Below, one piece after another: positions 44,155 to 56,220 of a stretch of DNA of 64,000 nt (within the stretch, counting starts at the first letter, position 1; every line of letters starts with the position of its first letter). A program made the translations under genes and the position numbers. Below the pieces are notes generated by a model, which did no database searches, was not told the DNA's origin, and saw only the letters and a list, made by a program, of their open reading frames with translations. The DNA is taken from contig CM055107.1 of the NCBI GenBank assembly GCA_029204225.1, forward strand, positions 24,075,391-24,139,390. Reading direction: 5' to 3'. Source of the stretch: Diphasiastrum complanatum. Taxonomy: Eukaryota; Streptophyta; Lycopodiopsida; Lycopodiales; Lycopodiaceae.

Positions 44155-44478
44155 GAGAAGTGGCTTCTTTGAACTCAACATAACCTAACCCTAAGATCTA
44201 ACCCAATTGATCACTGGATCCACCCTAATTAGGGTGTAGATCTCAAGATCCAAAAAACAATAAAAAACATGCTATTTTTTGGTCCTTTTTTCTCTCTACC
44301 CTATCTATGCACTTTTTGGCCTCTTTTCAAAGGTGCCACCACAGTTTAACATGTAGAATAAAGCCTAGGAAAAGCATCCTATGCTATTTGGCACGTGTGG
44401 CATCCAATTAGATGGCCATCTTGCCAATTACAATACATATGACCAAAATTGGTCCAAACTAGCTTGTGAATTTTAACA
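44155..44478 (-). repeat. Partial or solo LTR related to the nested copia at 16.9-21.8 kb
   Basis: It shares with 17190-17469 and 21540-21832 the order CCTAACCCTAA, CACTGGATCCACCCTAA, AACATGCTATTTTT, CAAAGGTGCCAC, GCATCCTATGCTATTTGGCA and ATATGACCAAAATTGG, ending TTTTAACA. No matching interior or second LTR adjoins it. It begins about 130 bp after the 3' LTR of the plus-strand copia. Confidence 0.75.
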
Positions 44479-45735
44479 ATAGTTGATGGACTTGAAAGAC
44501 TCAATTTTTATTAAATTCTAGATCATTTGACTTAATTGTACATTCTTTTGTAGAGGAATGATGAGGCTTTGTGACACTAAATTTTTTTACAAAACTCAAC
44601 ATCATCTTATTAATCTTGCACAACTAATAGAAATCTAACAAGATGCTTTTATTTTAGTGTCCCCTTAGTCCCCAATGAGGTAATGGGATATTGTTCAAAA
44701 TTATAGGAGCTTGTAATGCTATTGATTTGATAGTAGATGCTAAGGAGAATATAATATATAATTCTAGATATACTAAGAAAATAAAAGTAGAAAGTTGAGA
44801 AAATGATTAAGATTGGATCATTTATGCCATTGACTATACCACATGATAATGACTTAAGAGTATGTGTTGACAGATCCCCTGCTCCAGAGGATCTGTTTAG
44901 TGGTTCTTTTGCTTACTTCTTCTTATGCCTGTCAGCAGAGGCACACACCAGAATACAACGGTGTGGCAGAAAGAAAAAACAGAACGCTAGTCGAAGGAGC
45001 CAGATGCATGATAGCACAAGCTCAATTGCCAAGCCACTTCTGGGCCGAGGCAATAGCTGCAGCTGTACACCTGAACGACAGTGCTGGAGAACAAAACACC
45101 ATACGAAATGTGGACAGGCAGAAAGCCTGATCTGTCATACGTACGAGTGTTTGGATGTGCAACATACAAGCACATTCCAAAGGAAAAGAGAAATAAGCTC
45201 GATGACAAATCCGAGCAAACAATCATGGTTGGCTACTCGAACAGAACACGTGTACAAACTCTACGCTCCAACCACGAAGAAGGTTGTTTCGAACAGAGAT
45301 GTGAAGTTCGACAAGTCCACATTCCCTGGACTGAAAGACGAAAGAGGCCATGAGATCTTCACACTGCTGCCTATTGAAGAGGGAGATCGAGGACATACAT
45401 CAAATCAATGCAGAGCCCCAGACTCCAGAGCAGTAGGAAGCAGAAGATCGACCCCACGAACAAGAAATGTTTGAGCAGCGACGAAACGAACCTCGAAGGT
45501 CAACAACACAAAGAAGACCTCCAGGCCGCTATTTTGACAATCTTCAATGGAGCAAAGACACGTAGTTCGAGTACTGCAGCTTCACAGAAGAGCCAACAAC
45601 ATACCAAGAAGCTATCCAGAGTCCAGAGGGAGAATTCTGGAAGCAGACAATGTCAGAGGAGATCGAGTCGGTGAGGCAAAACGAGGCATGGACATTAGAG
45701 CCACTGCCTAAAAACAGAAAAATAGTCTACTGCAA

Positions 45736-46551
45736 GTGGGTGTACAAGAAAAAGCTAAAATCAGATGGCACTATTGGCCGCTACAAGGCAAGGCTTGTCG
45801 TAAAGGGCTAGGCTACACGCAGAGATATGGTGTTGACTATTTTGACACATATTCGCCCATGGTGAAGATGACAAGCATAAGGCTACTCCTTGCATACGCC
45901 ACACAGTACAATCTGGAAATTCACCAGATTGACATGAAAACAGCCTTTCTCCACGGAGATCTAGAGGAGGAAATCTTCATGAAGCAACCTGAAGGCTATG
46001 AAGACCCCAACAACAAACAACATGCTTGTCGATTGCAGAGATGCATCTACGGTTTAAAACAGGCATCATGGGCCTGGTACAAAAAGCTTGATGGTCTTTT
46101 GAAGTCTCTAGACTTCAACCCTACTCAACCAGACTGTAATGTCTACACCAAAAAAATAGGAAAGGATTTTGTGATACTGACCATTTTCGTGGATGATTCG
46201 CTGATGATAGGAAATTCCTTGATGCTGATCAAAGACACAAAGAGTCAGATTTGTGAAAGCTATGAAATCACAGATCTTGGAGAAGCAACAAAATGCCTAG
46301 GGCTGGAGATCAGAAGAGATCGAATAAATGGCGAAATGCACTTGAGTCAATCAGAATACGCCAGAAAAGTGCTGAAGCAATACCATATGATGGACTGCAA
46401 AGAGAAAGCCACACCAATCATAGCTGGAGCCAAGCTCACGAAACAAGATTGTCCAAAAACAGAAGAGGAAGAACAGAAGATGACATGTATACCCTACCAG
46501 AACTTAATTGGGAGTCTAATGTACTTGACAATTTGTACCAGACGGATCTAG
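45736..46551 (+). CDS. Copia reverse transcriptase of the truncated element
   Basis: 271-codon frame with YGVDYFDTYSPMVKMTSIR, QIDMKTAFLHGDLEEEIFMK, CIYGLKQASWAWYKKLD, and the catalytic TIFVDDSLMIGN. It ends with YQNLIGSLMYL. RNase H pieces continue in other frames at 46540-46710 and 46740-46985 (DSQSAIYLSHDHVFNSKTKH). Confidence 0.9.
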   Translation: MGVQEKAKIRWHYWPLQGKACRKGLGYTQRYGVDYFDTYSPMVKMTSIRLLLAYATQYNLEIHQIDMKTAFLHGDLEEEIFMKQPEGYEDPNNKQHACRLQRCIYGLKQASWAWYKKLDGLLKSLDFNPTQPDCNVYTKKIGKDFVILTIFVDDSLMIGNSLMLIKDTKSQICESYEITDLGEATKCLGLEIRRDRINGEMHLSQSEYARKVLKQYHMMDCKEKATPIIAGAKLTKQDCPKTEEEEQKMTCIPYQNLIGSLMYLTICTRRI

Positions 46552-47124
46552 CCTTCTCTGTTTACGCATTGAGCCAATTCTATTCCAATCCCAGTCTAGC
46601 ACATTGGCAAATGGCCAAACAAATCCTACAGTATCTGAAGGGTACCCAAAATATTGGATTAACCTACAGAGCTAGAAATGAGGAGAAAGGATTCGAGCTG
46701 CAATACTAAAGTGATGCGAGCTGGGCGAGCTGCAAGGATGACAGCAAGTCCACAATAGCGTGCGGATCCTCTTGCGAAGCTGAGTATGTCGCAGTCTCGA
46801 AAGTGGAGAATGAGGTAGTGTGGCTGCGGATGATGTTGGAGGCAATCGGGATACCACAAGAGGGGCCAAGCACGATGATGATGGACTCCCAGAGTGCCAT
46901 CTATCTGTCCCATGATCATGTCTTCAATTCAAAGACGAAGCACATTCCTCTGAAGTATCATCACATTCAAGATTTAATCTCGAAATGAGAGCTCCAGGTC
47001 CAGTTCATAAAATCAGAAAGTATGATTGCAAATCTCCTCAAGAAACCGCTTGACAAGCCACTCTTTACCAAGCAAAGAGAGGCAATTGGATTGAACGAAC
47101 AAAGCTGCATGGTTCAAGAGGGAG

Positions 47125-47697
47125 TGTCAGAAATGGTGAACTCCTGCAACTTTGTCGCAGCACGAACAAGATACGAAAGTCGAACGAGAACAATTCGCGA
47201 CAGTCAACGTGTCTTTGACTCAAAGCACAAACGATTCGCAAATCAATCGCAAATCATAAACACACCTCCAGGACCACAAACCGCAAAGGGGCGCAGAAGG
47301 AAGACTACGAAAAGAACGAAACAAACGAAGAGAAATCCTTCGCACTACCAGCTGGCAGCTCAACGGGCTTCATGCCCAGCTGAAACGAATAGCAACGACG
47401 GAGACTAACTAACTGGTTGATTAGCGTTAACTAGTCTTGTGATTCTACGTTTAGCTATCTTGTAAACTCCACACAGTGGAGGTATAAACGATCCTCTCTG
47501 GATCATAACCAGAAGAAGAGAGATAGTGAATACAGAGATCTGTAAGAAACAGAGAGAGACGTAGCAAATAGAGTAAGAAGGCAAAATACCATAGCTGTGC
47601 ATGAAAGTCTTCAACGAGCAGAACACAACAAAAGAGTAGAGAGTCAATCTGCCAACGAGCGAGACACTGACGATCTCGCTCTAAAACCAAACTGACA
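47125..47697 (+). repeat. 3' LTR of the truncated copia
   Basis: After the polypurine run CAAGAGGGAG the LTR starts TGTCAG and ends CTGACA, perfect terminal inverted hexamers. A TATA-like GGTATAAACG lies near 47480. It contains an ATTCGCGACA word like those of the 30-32 kb LTRs. Confidence 0.85.
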
Positions 47698-47907
47698 ATA
47701 TAGTCGCTCTATTTCGTGTATCTCTTGCCCTTGTGCTGTGTCTCTTGATTGCTAGAATAACATATGTTCTATGATGCGTAGTCAAGGGTCTGGGATCTTG
47801 TAATGGCTTCCACACAAAAAGAAAATTCAAAGAAAGAAAATTGTTCGCGAATCAGAAGAGAGAAGACGAACACGAAACAGTCTCTCTCCCTCGCTTCCGC
47901 CACAGTT

Positions 47908-48085
47908 TATTCCATCTATAACCAAGAATTTACTTAGTGTGAGCCAAATGCTAAGTAAAGGCCTCAAGGTGGAGTTTGATGGAGATGCTTGTTTGATCAA
48001 AAGGAAGGATGTCTTGATTGGAAAAGGTAAAAGGCAAGGGAATGTAATAATTTTGAAGGTTACTTTGAGTGATGGAGCTTAAGTT
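47908..48085 (+). pseudogene. Copia protease end and pre-integrase scrap
   Basis: The frame FIPSITKNLLSVSQMLSKG, then LKVEFDGDACLIKRKDVLIG, then GNVIILKVTL, matches the region between copia protease and the GAG-pre-integrase domain. No other part of this copy adjoins it. Confidence 0.8.
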
Positions 48086-48099
48086 GATGTATTTAAATG

Positions 48100-49850
48100 A
48101 TAAAGCTCCTTTAAGAGTGACAACTTGAGTTATTTTAATTAATGTATTATAAGAACAAAACCCATTTACCTCTTTCTCTCTTACTTTGGACAATTTATTG
48201 GTAATAAATGCTATTTAATTAATATTATTGTAAATACAAATTAAAAAAAAAAACATATCCAAAACATATTTACTATAAAAAAAAACTGTAAAAAAATTAA
48301 CATCGTATTTCAAATTAAGTTGGTACACGAAATTTTGTACTTATTTATATAAAAGACTATGTAACTTTGTATAAAAAACATTCAACATACTTGGTGAGAA
48401 AGGTACAACATGAAATCTATATAACTCGAGAGTGGCATCATGAATAGCTCCCACCCCTTTCATAGAATTGACCTAGTTGGGGAATGATTTTTTTGGTGAC
48501 CTTTGCAATCAATAGATGACCATAAAATTATGCGAAAGTCGTTAGACGACCATTGCACTAGGTAAGAAACTAACGAGAATCATTTTATAACTTCAACGTT
48601 AAACTTCACTTTTTACTAAAAAATTTCAACTATAATCTAGATTGTTGGTCAACACCTAGGAAGTCGTCTTTTCTATGTACTTGTATTTTTTCTTTCAATT
48701 ATAGTGATGTTTCTCTCCTCTTCTCTTCTTATATTAGTGATGTAGGAGGAAAATCTTTTTTTGGCTATTTTGTAACTGTTGAAGCACATAAATCTTGAAC
48801 GAGAAATGAAGTATTAGTCCATAAAGGCCAAGGCATCATCAAACGGATCAGAAATCGTTGAGAAGGTAAGTTTCAAGTTTCTCATCAACATGAGTGTGGA
48901 AAGTGTTGCTTGTGAAGGAAATTTGAATCTGCAACGCATTGCACTAAAACTTCAAAATTTTCGGTAAGATTTGAGCTAGAATAGCCATTTATTAATGTTG
49001 GACAGCATTATGGAAACTATAGTCTTTGTTTAGGACTCCAAACCGTGAGGACGACATGAAATGCTAGAAAAGACTTTGAAATATCAAAAAGAGACTCCAA
49101 AAGGTTTGCTTCTAGGGCCGAAATGTCTTGAATAGGAGGACGTTGTCAACAGAGGTGAAAAGCTTGACCCATGTGTTGAAGTGGTCTACAAACTAAGCGT
49201 TTGGGAAAGCCAAAACGTTGGAGGTGAAACGCTTGACCCATGTGTTGGAGTCCTCTACAAACTAAGCGTTTAAAAGTGTCTTCAAAAAGCTGCGGAGTAA
49301 GCGCATACCGATGCCACATGTATCGGGTCTATTGTGAAGTGATTTGGACCGTTCATTATCTGGATATACAGTTGAGATTATCTCAAAATTTTGAAGTTAA
49401 AATTTGATTTCAATTTGGAATTGGGTTCCACATGTTGCCTCTATTTTCAAGAACTGGCCCAATTTTCTTAAGGCTCTGTCTACTTGTGTTTGTAGCAAGA
49501 AACCAAAAAACAGAGTGATATTTTGACATGGTTAAAAAGAATGTTTTCAAATCTAATCAAATAAGAACTATGTCAAAGTGATTGGCTACATGATGATATG
49601 ACAATCTTCAACATCATAGATCTATGCGAAATGGAGGAAATTTTCAAATAGGGCAATTGGGCAATAATTGTCAATTTTTAAACTTCATTCTAATCACTTT
49701 AGGGGCGAAATTTTTAAATTAGTACATCATCTCTACCACAGTTTGGATTGATGTGTAGTCAAAGATGTCAATTGTCAATTTCACGACAAATTTTCTATTA
49801 TTGAAATGGTTTTTGCTATCCGAAGTTACTTAATTGATGGCTTCTCTAAA
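48100..49850. other. AT-rich spacer, probably decayed copia leader in part
   Basis: A phrase AAAGGCCAAGGCATCATCAAACG near 48825 and AGAAATCGTTGAGAAGG resemble the leader of the 38.4-kb element. AAACGCTTGACCCATGTGTTG(A/G)AG occurs twice (about 49158 and 49225). No gene is seen. Confidence 0.4.
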
Positions 49851-49854
49851 TGAG

Positions 49855-51290
49855 TTTGTTCTCAACGAGTCTAGCCAGCTAAAAGGTGCCAAAAATTATG
49901 CATTTTGAAGATTCAAGTTAAAAAGACATTTTGATGGAAAAAACGCTATGGAAAATTGTGATTGGTGAGGAAACCCGGCCTACCTTTGAAGAAGATTAAG
50001 AATTTGACAAGACTGTCAAAAAGTCCAAAAATGTGATTAATTTATCAATTAAGAATGCCATTGTTTCTTATAACTTGGGTTCGAAAAGACCAAAAGAGAC
50101 CATATAGTTTGAAGACTTTGTTCAAGACAACAAATGCATCTTGAGTGCTGTTTTTAATAGCCAAATTAGACACTACGATTGGATAATGAATGGTATAACA
50201 ATCATGAACACTTACTAGAAGTGAAAAAAATTCAAGATCAATTGGCAACAATTTGTGAGTGAATACAAAACCAGAAAAGTATGCAATTGACATTGAATAA
50301 ATTAAATGATTCATTTCAAGTGTTTGTGAAGTATAGCCACACAAAAGCCAATGCCAACAAAAAATGGGAAGCTTGTTACTATTGAAAGAGCAACGTTGCA
50401 AAACGTGAGCCATCGTGATAGAGGATTTGATCAAGCTCTTGTTGCAAAAGGACAAGGCGGTAGATTCAATTGTGGAAGATACCAAATCCAATTGAGAGAA
50501 AACCATTCAAATTGAGAGGATCATTCAATGAATTTCAAGAAAGATCGAACAATGGGACAAATGACAACAATTGGCATGAAGGCCAAGGATGAGGCAATTC
50601 AAGGCAAAAAAGTTTTTGGAAGTCATTGATAATACAATTAGTCATTGGGAATGAGTATTTCAAGAAGCAAGAAAGAAACATCACGACATACAAATAAATG
50701 GTGGGTGAACAATTACATCGATCAACATCCATTTGATGAACTGATATCAATATAAAGATGATGAAAGTGCCAACTAGAATTTGTTCATTATGGTGCTAAT
50801 GACTAGTGATGAAACTCAAAAACAACCGGTACATTAATAGTGGAGCATCTAAGCACATGATTGCAAGAAATGAATGATTTTTGAATTTTAAAGAATTTTA
50901 TAATGGTGATGAAATTGGTCAAGCGAATGACCAAGTGGTACATAGCTATTATGGGATTTGAAGTGGTACTAGTGAAGTTAGTCAACGGAAAGATAAAATG
51001 GATAGACAATGTGCAATATGCACCTGGTTTAGCCAACAACCCATTGTTGGTTGGAGACAAAGGCAAATCAGCAACTAAAAGATAAAATTGGATAGACAAT
51101 GTGCAATATGCACCTGGTTTAGCCAACAACCCATTGTTGGTTAGAGACAAAGGCAAATCAGCAACTAAAAATTGAGTTTGATAACGACAAGTGCCTTGTC
51201 AAGGGCATCAAAAATCAGTATAAGGAGATCGCTATAAGAGCAAGAGTTAATGAAAATAGATTTCACATATGCATCTTTATTGACTACTAA
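49855..51290 (+). pseudogene. Old copia gag and protease relic, same family as the 38.4-kb element
   Basis: Pieces recur in the same order as in the intact relative: VIGEETRPTFEED and SKNVINLSI (gag start), DHSFQVFVKY-like capsid debris, a Gly-rich linker, and at about 50960-51060 KLVNGKIKWIDNVQYAPGLA (protease C-terminal part). Many stops and indels make this much older than the 38.4-kb copy. Confidence 0.75.
50992..51170 (+). repeat. 90-bp tandem duplication inside the old copia protease
   Basis: Two adjoining copies, each beginning GATAAAAT(T)GGATAGACAA and ending AAATCAGCAACTAAAA, differ by about one inserted base and one substitution. The near identity shows that the duplication is far younger than the relic itself. 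Confidence 0.92.
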
Positions 51291-51299
51291 ATGGTTGGT

Positions 51300-53220
51300 T
51301 GCCACTCCACCATTGTAGAGAAAGATAATGGCAAGATTTTTGGTCAACTTGCAAACAAGTTGAGACAAAAAAAATAAGACTAGACAAGACAACAAAAAAT
51401 GGAATCATTATATCTTTACCGTGGGCCAACAAGCACCTAGCATCGTACATATGTGTCACACAAAAATCTGGAAAAAACTAGACATAATTTTCAAGCTTCC
51501 CATTAATGACTCCATTTGTGAGGTGCTTGTTTTCAAGATTACATATGCAGAGCTTATGTATTTCCAAGATTTCATTCATTCATTCAAGCTTATTTTGAGT
51601 GCTAAAATAACAACCAAACAAATTTGTAAAACAAATTCAGATCTCATTATTGTGCCAAAAGTAATGATTCCCAAACTCAATCTCAACCATTGATTTATGT
51701 AAAAATTGGGGTAGACACAAATTTGGAGTACACAGACAAATAGTATGTCTTTCAAATCCTTAAAACCTTTTTGCAAGCACAATGTTCCATGTGAAATTTT
51801 TTTATAACTTTCAATTTTTCTAAGATGACACAACATTTGACATCATTATCAAATCCAATATTTGCAAAAATAAATCAAAGCAAGGTGAGATCAATTTCAA
51901 AAATTACAATGTGAGGTTTTGATGGACTCTACCATAAAACACATAATTTTGTTGCAGGATTCGATTAGAAAGTCAATTACAAGAATGAAAACCTTGCGAT
52001 CTCTGAATAATGTCTTCTTTAGAGATACATACGGTCAAGCCAAATCAAGCTCAAAGACGCCTTTAAAAACGGTACTTAAACAGTGCATCAGATTTAAAAA
52101 GCTCGAATTTATCATCCTCATGGAAAAATAGGAATTGGATCCTCGTTGTACATCATTTGCACTGTTGCCACAATAACAGAAAAAAAAAACTACAATCGCC
52201 AATGCTTACTTAGTATGCTCGAAACAAAACAGTTCTCCAAAAACAGAACAACGTGGCGCCAAACAGATCATTCAAGTAAAATTTCTTTCAAAAAGCTCAT
52301 CCAATAAGCCGCACGTGTGTAGAAAGAAGAACGTACACAAATTTCTTGCCAAAAATTAGCAGATGGTGTCAGATCGGAGCGAAAGACATTCAGATTTTTT
52401 CACGGCCGCAAAAATTTGCATGCTCATCTGAACTATGTTCTGCATCATCCACCAAACCCCTATTCATTCCTATACAAGGCCCTAACAGCACTTTCCACAC
52501 ATCCGAGCAAAATAAGATCCGCCTTCATAGATCAACAAAATTGCTTTCAAGTTTGCTCAGAAAAATGATCCCTCGTATGAGGATAAAAAACAGTTTAGAT
52601 AAATGGCTTCTCAGTCCCACAAAAATCAAACACTTTAAACAACCATAAGAATGTTTAATGCAATAGTGTGGTAGACAATCGCAAGAGTTCAGAGACATAA
52701 GGCAACAAAATTTAGTGATGTGATTTAGAACAAGCTTCAAATGCCAAGCTAAAGCAGAACATCCATCTTCAGAGGATAAAAAAGGCAGCAGGAATACACT
52801 GTCGATGCGATCTATGCGAGTTGGCTACAAAGATGATGTTAGAAATGGAGGCACGAAAGCGTTCATAAAAAGGCGCAGAGGAGGTGTGAATTAGGGTTAG
52901 GGTTGATAGAGGTGAGGCCGTATCACTTTTTGTTTCGGCTGTAGTGAAAATTGAACGGCGGAGATCGTGCACATGCATACATCCGTGCCGTCGATTAAAA
53001 GCCCGCCTCCATATAGAAGCTTTCACGGCCCGTTTTCATTTGTGAGAAAGGCATTTTAAATTTAGGCTTTCCATGGAAAAAGTGAACGTCTTCCCTCCAC
53101 ATGTGATGTATAATGCTTGAGTTAGTAGGCTCACACATAGAGGACTCTTTATGATCCTGCCTATTGATAGCATTAAGTAGCATAAAAAAGGTCAATGCTT
53201 GGGAAAATTGGCAAAATAAA
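51300..53220. other. Spacer without a supported gene
   Basis: Only short random frames. The 52770-53020 part is richer in GC and carries AATTAGGGTTAGGGTT. A minus-strand frame there (SSAPFYERFRASISN) could be a 5' exon of an unseen gene, but it has no domain. Confidence 0.35.
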
Positions 53221-53222
53221 GG

Positions 53223-53282
53223 AATGAAATGGGCATTCTTTCTCAAAAACCAAATGAAATGGGCATTCTTTCTCAAAAACCA
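53223..53282 (+). repeat. 30-bp perfect tandem duplication
   Basis: Two identical 30-bp units starting AATGAAATGGGCATTC lie side by side. Confidence 0.92.
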
Positions 53283-53289
53283 ACATCAT

Positions 53290-54390
53290 GTTGATTTAAA
53301 TGATTATAATTATATGCATATGAATTTTTTTTTGATATAAAGTTACGCCATGAGTTGGTTATACACAACATCTACAACCTGGCAACGCCATCTGGGCAAT
53401 GCCAAACGAGCAAGCTCCTCAAATGTCATTATGCAGCGGCTAGGATTCAAGCATGCGCCTTGTCGGTCGCAGTCAACAACTCTACCCACACACTGCGCTG
53501 CGATGGACAACATATGAATTTAAAGAGTTTAAAGCTATGATAAGAATCAATGCAAAGGAAAATTTGAGGCCTTGATATCATATTTAGGCACGAGCTGAAC
53601 GAGTTCTTTGAGATCAATGATGGCATCGGGATACCTGATAGGGTTTGGACTAAATGATGACATGTGTGATCATCAAAGATAGCTATTTCAGATTGGACTT
53701 GAGTCAGTGGACGAGACAAGGCTTACAAGTGTGATTCATGATGGAATCAAGAAGCTACAAATGCAAATTGAGCAAAGTGTGGAGCTTTGTGAGCCAGCTC
53801 TAGGTTGGAGAATTGATACGATTGGGTCTGATGGAGGCAAACACTATAGTGAATGTTTTGCAGGAGATCTATTGGATTGGACATTGATGGCGATGACGAT
53901 GTATTATTTGGAAGTACAAATATGGCGATACAGTAGGGCCAATTATTGGCATTGGCATTGATGGAGTGGCGATTACCATCAAGGGCATCGATGAGCTATC
54001 TACTAGCTATCTTGCATTTGGCTATATCTACAGGGTCTAGGCTTGGCACAAGTGTTGGAACCTAATTGGTTCACATTTTCAGGTGATGAGATCAACAAGA
54101 AAGCATAGAGGATGTCACTTGGAGCCATAAACCTCAGTACGATTAGATTGGGAGACAGTGGTCTTAGGATCCTGTGAGCAGTGATTCAGGAACGGGCTTG
54201 CGTTGGCATGTTGTCAGGTGGCACATAGCCAAGGAGAGCGAGCATATGCTATGAGCCAGGAGAGGCAGTTGATGCTTTGGTGATCGACTTGGATAGCAGG
54301 ATGATGACCAGGATTGGAGACATGTTGTGAGCTCAAAGAGTGGATGACGAGTCCATTGGAGTGGCACTTACCACCCCAATTTCAAGGCCA
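53290..54390. other. Spacer, possibly decayed copia
   Basis: No motif can be named before the pre-integrase scrap at 54.4 kb. The frame at 53707-53961 has no domain. Confidence 0.3.
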
Positions 54391-54394
54391 TGAC

Positions 54395-54550
54395 ATCCAG
54401 GTCAAAGATGGAGAAACTATTAGATTGCCAAAGTCTATGTCAAAGGAGCTTCAACCTTGTGAAGCTTGTGCTATTGCCAAATCTCATAGAAGGCCTTTTC
54501 CAAGATCCAACATTAAGAAAGAAACGAATGAAAATAATTTGAGTGTCTAG
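54395..54550 (+). pseudogene. Copia GAG-pre-integrase scrap
   Basis: The frame contains GETIRLPKSMSKELQPCEAC and AIAKSHRRPFPRSN, the CxxC half of the GAG-pre-integrase zinc domain and the linker to integrase. It ends in a stop. Confidence 0.8.
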
Positions 54551-55043
54551 AAAGAAAACTTTTCGTGCGTGGCAGAATAAATTATCTTCCTCTTTCTCTA
54601 TGCATGACTACGCCTATCAATTTCAAACAAAAACAATAGTGATCAAAATCATGTTTGATCATATAGTAACTAACTTGAAATCATCAGTACTACAGTGATT
54701 ACGTAGCCAAACAATAATGCATTGGATTATCAAACAAATAATTTGTCGCAAAAATTTGCGAATTGCTAGACAAATAATTAGTCGCGAAGAACTATAGAAA
54801 ACGCATACATTCTGAGACAAAGCTGAATGCAATTAAAATTGGTATTGATTCAGTATGAAAACGAAACAGAAGTAAATGAGTACAATAAGTTGCGGATCAA
54901 AACTGCGTACTCTATGCTATCTCTGAGCGGCTAAGATGAAAGTCTGAATTAAGCGCAACGTTGATAATTAGTAGCACAATAGCAATCTCTAAAACAACTC
55001 TAAGAAGTGAGCTAGGATGCTCAGGAGTGTTCAAGCTCGCAGG

Positions 55044-55045
<2 letters not shown>
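54551..55045. other. Spacer with TCGCGA/TTGCGA words
   Basis: GTCGCAAAAATTTGCGAATT and GTCGCGAAG occur at 54740-54790, similar in style to the 30-32 kb LTRs. No boundary could be drawn. Confidence 0.3.

Positions 55046-55047
<2 letters not shown>

Positions 55048-55131
<84 letters not shown>
55048..55131. repeat. (GA)n microsatellite
   Basis: About 84 bp of uninterrupted GA. Confidence 0.97.
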
Positions 55132-55133
<2 letters not shown>

Positions 55134-56080
55134 AACTATTCAAATGCTTTTTCGTAACTTGAAAACTGTATAGATATGAACACCTATATATACTAAGAAA
55201 TTAGGTCGTCAATTGCAATTGCCAGTTGGCTGGAATCTGTTGGCATCCATCCAGTTCCTTGTCATTGATTGCTGATAAGTGGTGAAATTGGTCGTAAACG
55301 TTCTGTCTGCATAAATGAACCAAACTGCCACTTCTGCAAAAATGAACTGAAACAGCCACAGATGACTCTGTCGCAAAAAGATGACAGTATCGGGATTTTG
55401 CGAAAAAAAAAAAAAACGTGACTGTGCCTTAAAAACTGATTTAGGGTTGGCCTACACTTTGCTAGAGTCATTTCCTAAACTTTTGAGACTCTTTGGAGAA
55501 AGCAAAAAGTGCGACATTTTGTCCAGTGAAAAATGCGACTCTGCGTATTTGCTCGCAAATCTTGACAGGCGATAAATGCAAAAAGCGACACTCCATTTTT
55601 ACACGAGATTCCTAATAGGCAACAGCTTCGCAAAAATGAGACACTGAAGCGACACTAAGGTAAAACTCCGTGTATTTCCTAACAGGTGAGAAAGTCGAAC
55701 TGAGAGGAAAAATGAACACTCTGGTAAAACTTCGTGTAATTCCACAGATTGTGTAAAAACACTTGTAAAACTGCAGACTGTAAAAGAACGGGAAAATCCG
55801 CAGAACTGGATAAACAATGGATGAAGATTAAAACCGATTAGTCGATTGGTAAGAAGGAGAATAATCCAACAACATTCACATAGTAAGGTAACTTTTGATG
55901 AAAAAAAACTAAGTATAAAATTTCTCGACTAATGGATTGGTTTTGATATGTACCCCTTAAAGAGTCATATGCTTTATCAATGGTCAAGATTTGATCAGTT
56001 TTTGTCCTACGATTTTAATTGTTTACTTTATGAGCAAGTTACCTACAAGCCATACTCACTTACCTAAGAGGAGGATGGAA
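55132..56080. other. Spacer with GCGACA words
   Basis: AAAAA(A/T)GCGACA-like words recur at about 55500-55650. Possible LTR debris, with no coding sequence. Confidence 0.35.
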
Positions 56081-56082
56081 CG

Positions 56083-56091
56083 CTATATAAA
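56083..56091 (+). promoter_or_regulatory. TATA box before the first direct repeat
   Basis: CTATATAAA lies about 138 bp before the repeat and is followed by a CT-rich stretch and a possible donor (TTGGTGAGTC near 56203). Confidence 0.45.
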
Positions 56092-56220
56092 CAAAATGTT
56101 GCCCACAAACTTCTTTACACTCTCTTTCTCCTTGCCTCTTCAAACTGATGATAGTTTTGGAGCACCCACCTACTCTCTTGGGTCACGACATACCACTTCA
56201 TTTGGTGAGTCTTATCATAT

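Larger units (their letters stand above)
44930..47697 (+). mobile_element. 5'-truncated Ty1/copia element with its 3' LTR
   Basis: Homology begins inside integrase, with HTPEYNGVAERKNRTLVEGA (third catalytic site, Glu kept), at about 44940. It continues through KTPYEMWTGRKPDLSYVRVF, the integrase tail, RT with the FVDDSLMIG box, RNase H and a 573-bp LTR. It is interrupted by frameshifts near 45080, 45340 and 45810 and by stops. It belongs to a family distinct from the 38.4-kb element, with a different LTR and a more GC-rich coding sequence. Confidence 0.88.

Noticed and set aside
53707-53961. 84-codon frame near 53.8 kb as a gene
   Set aside because: No motif, no splice context and within likely element debris.
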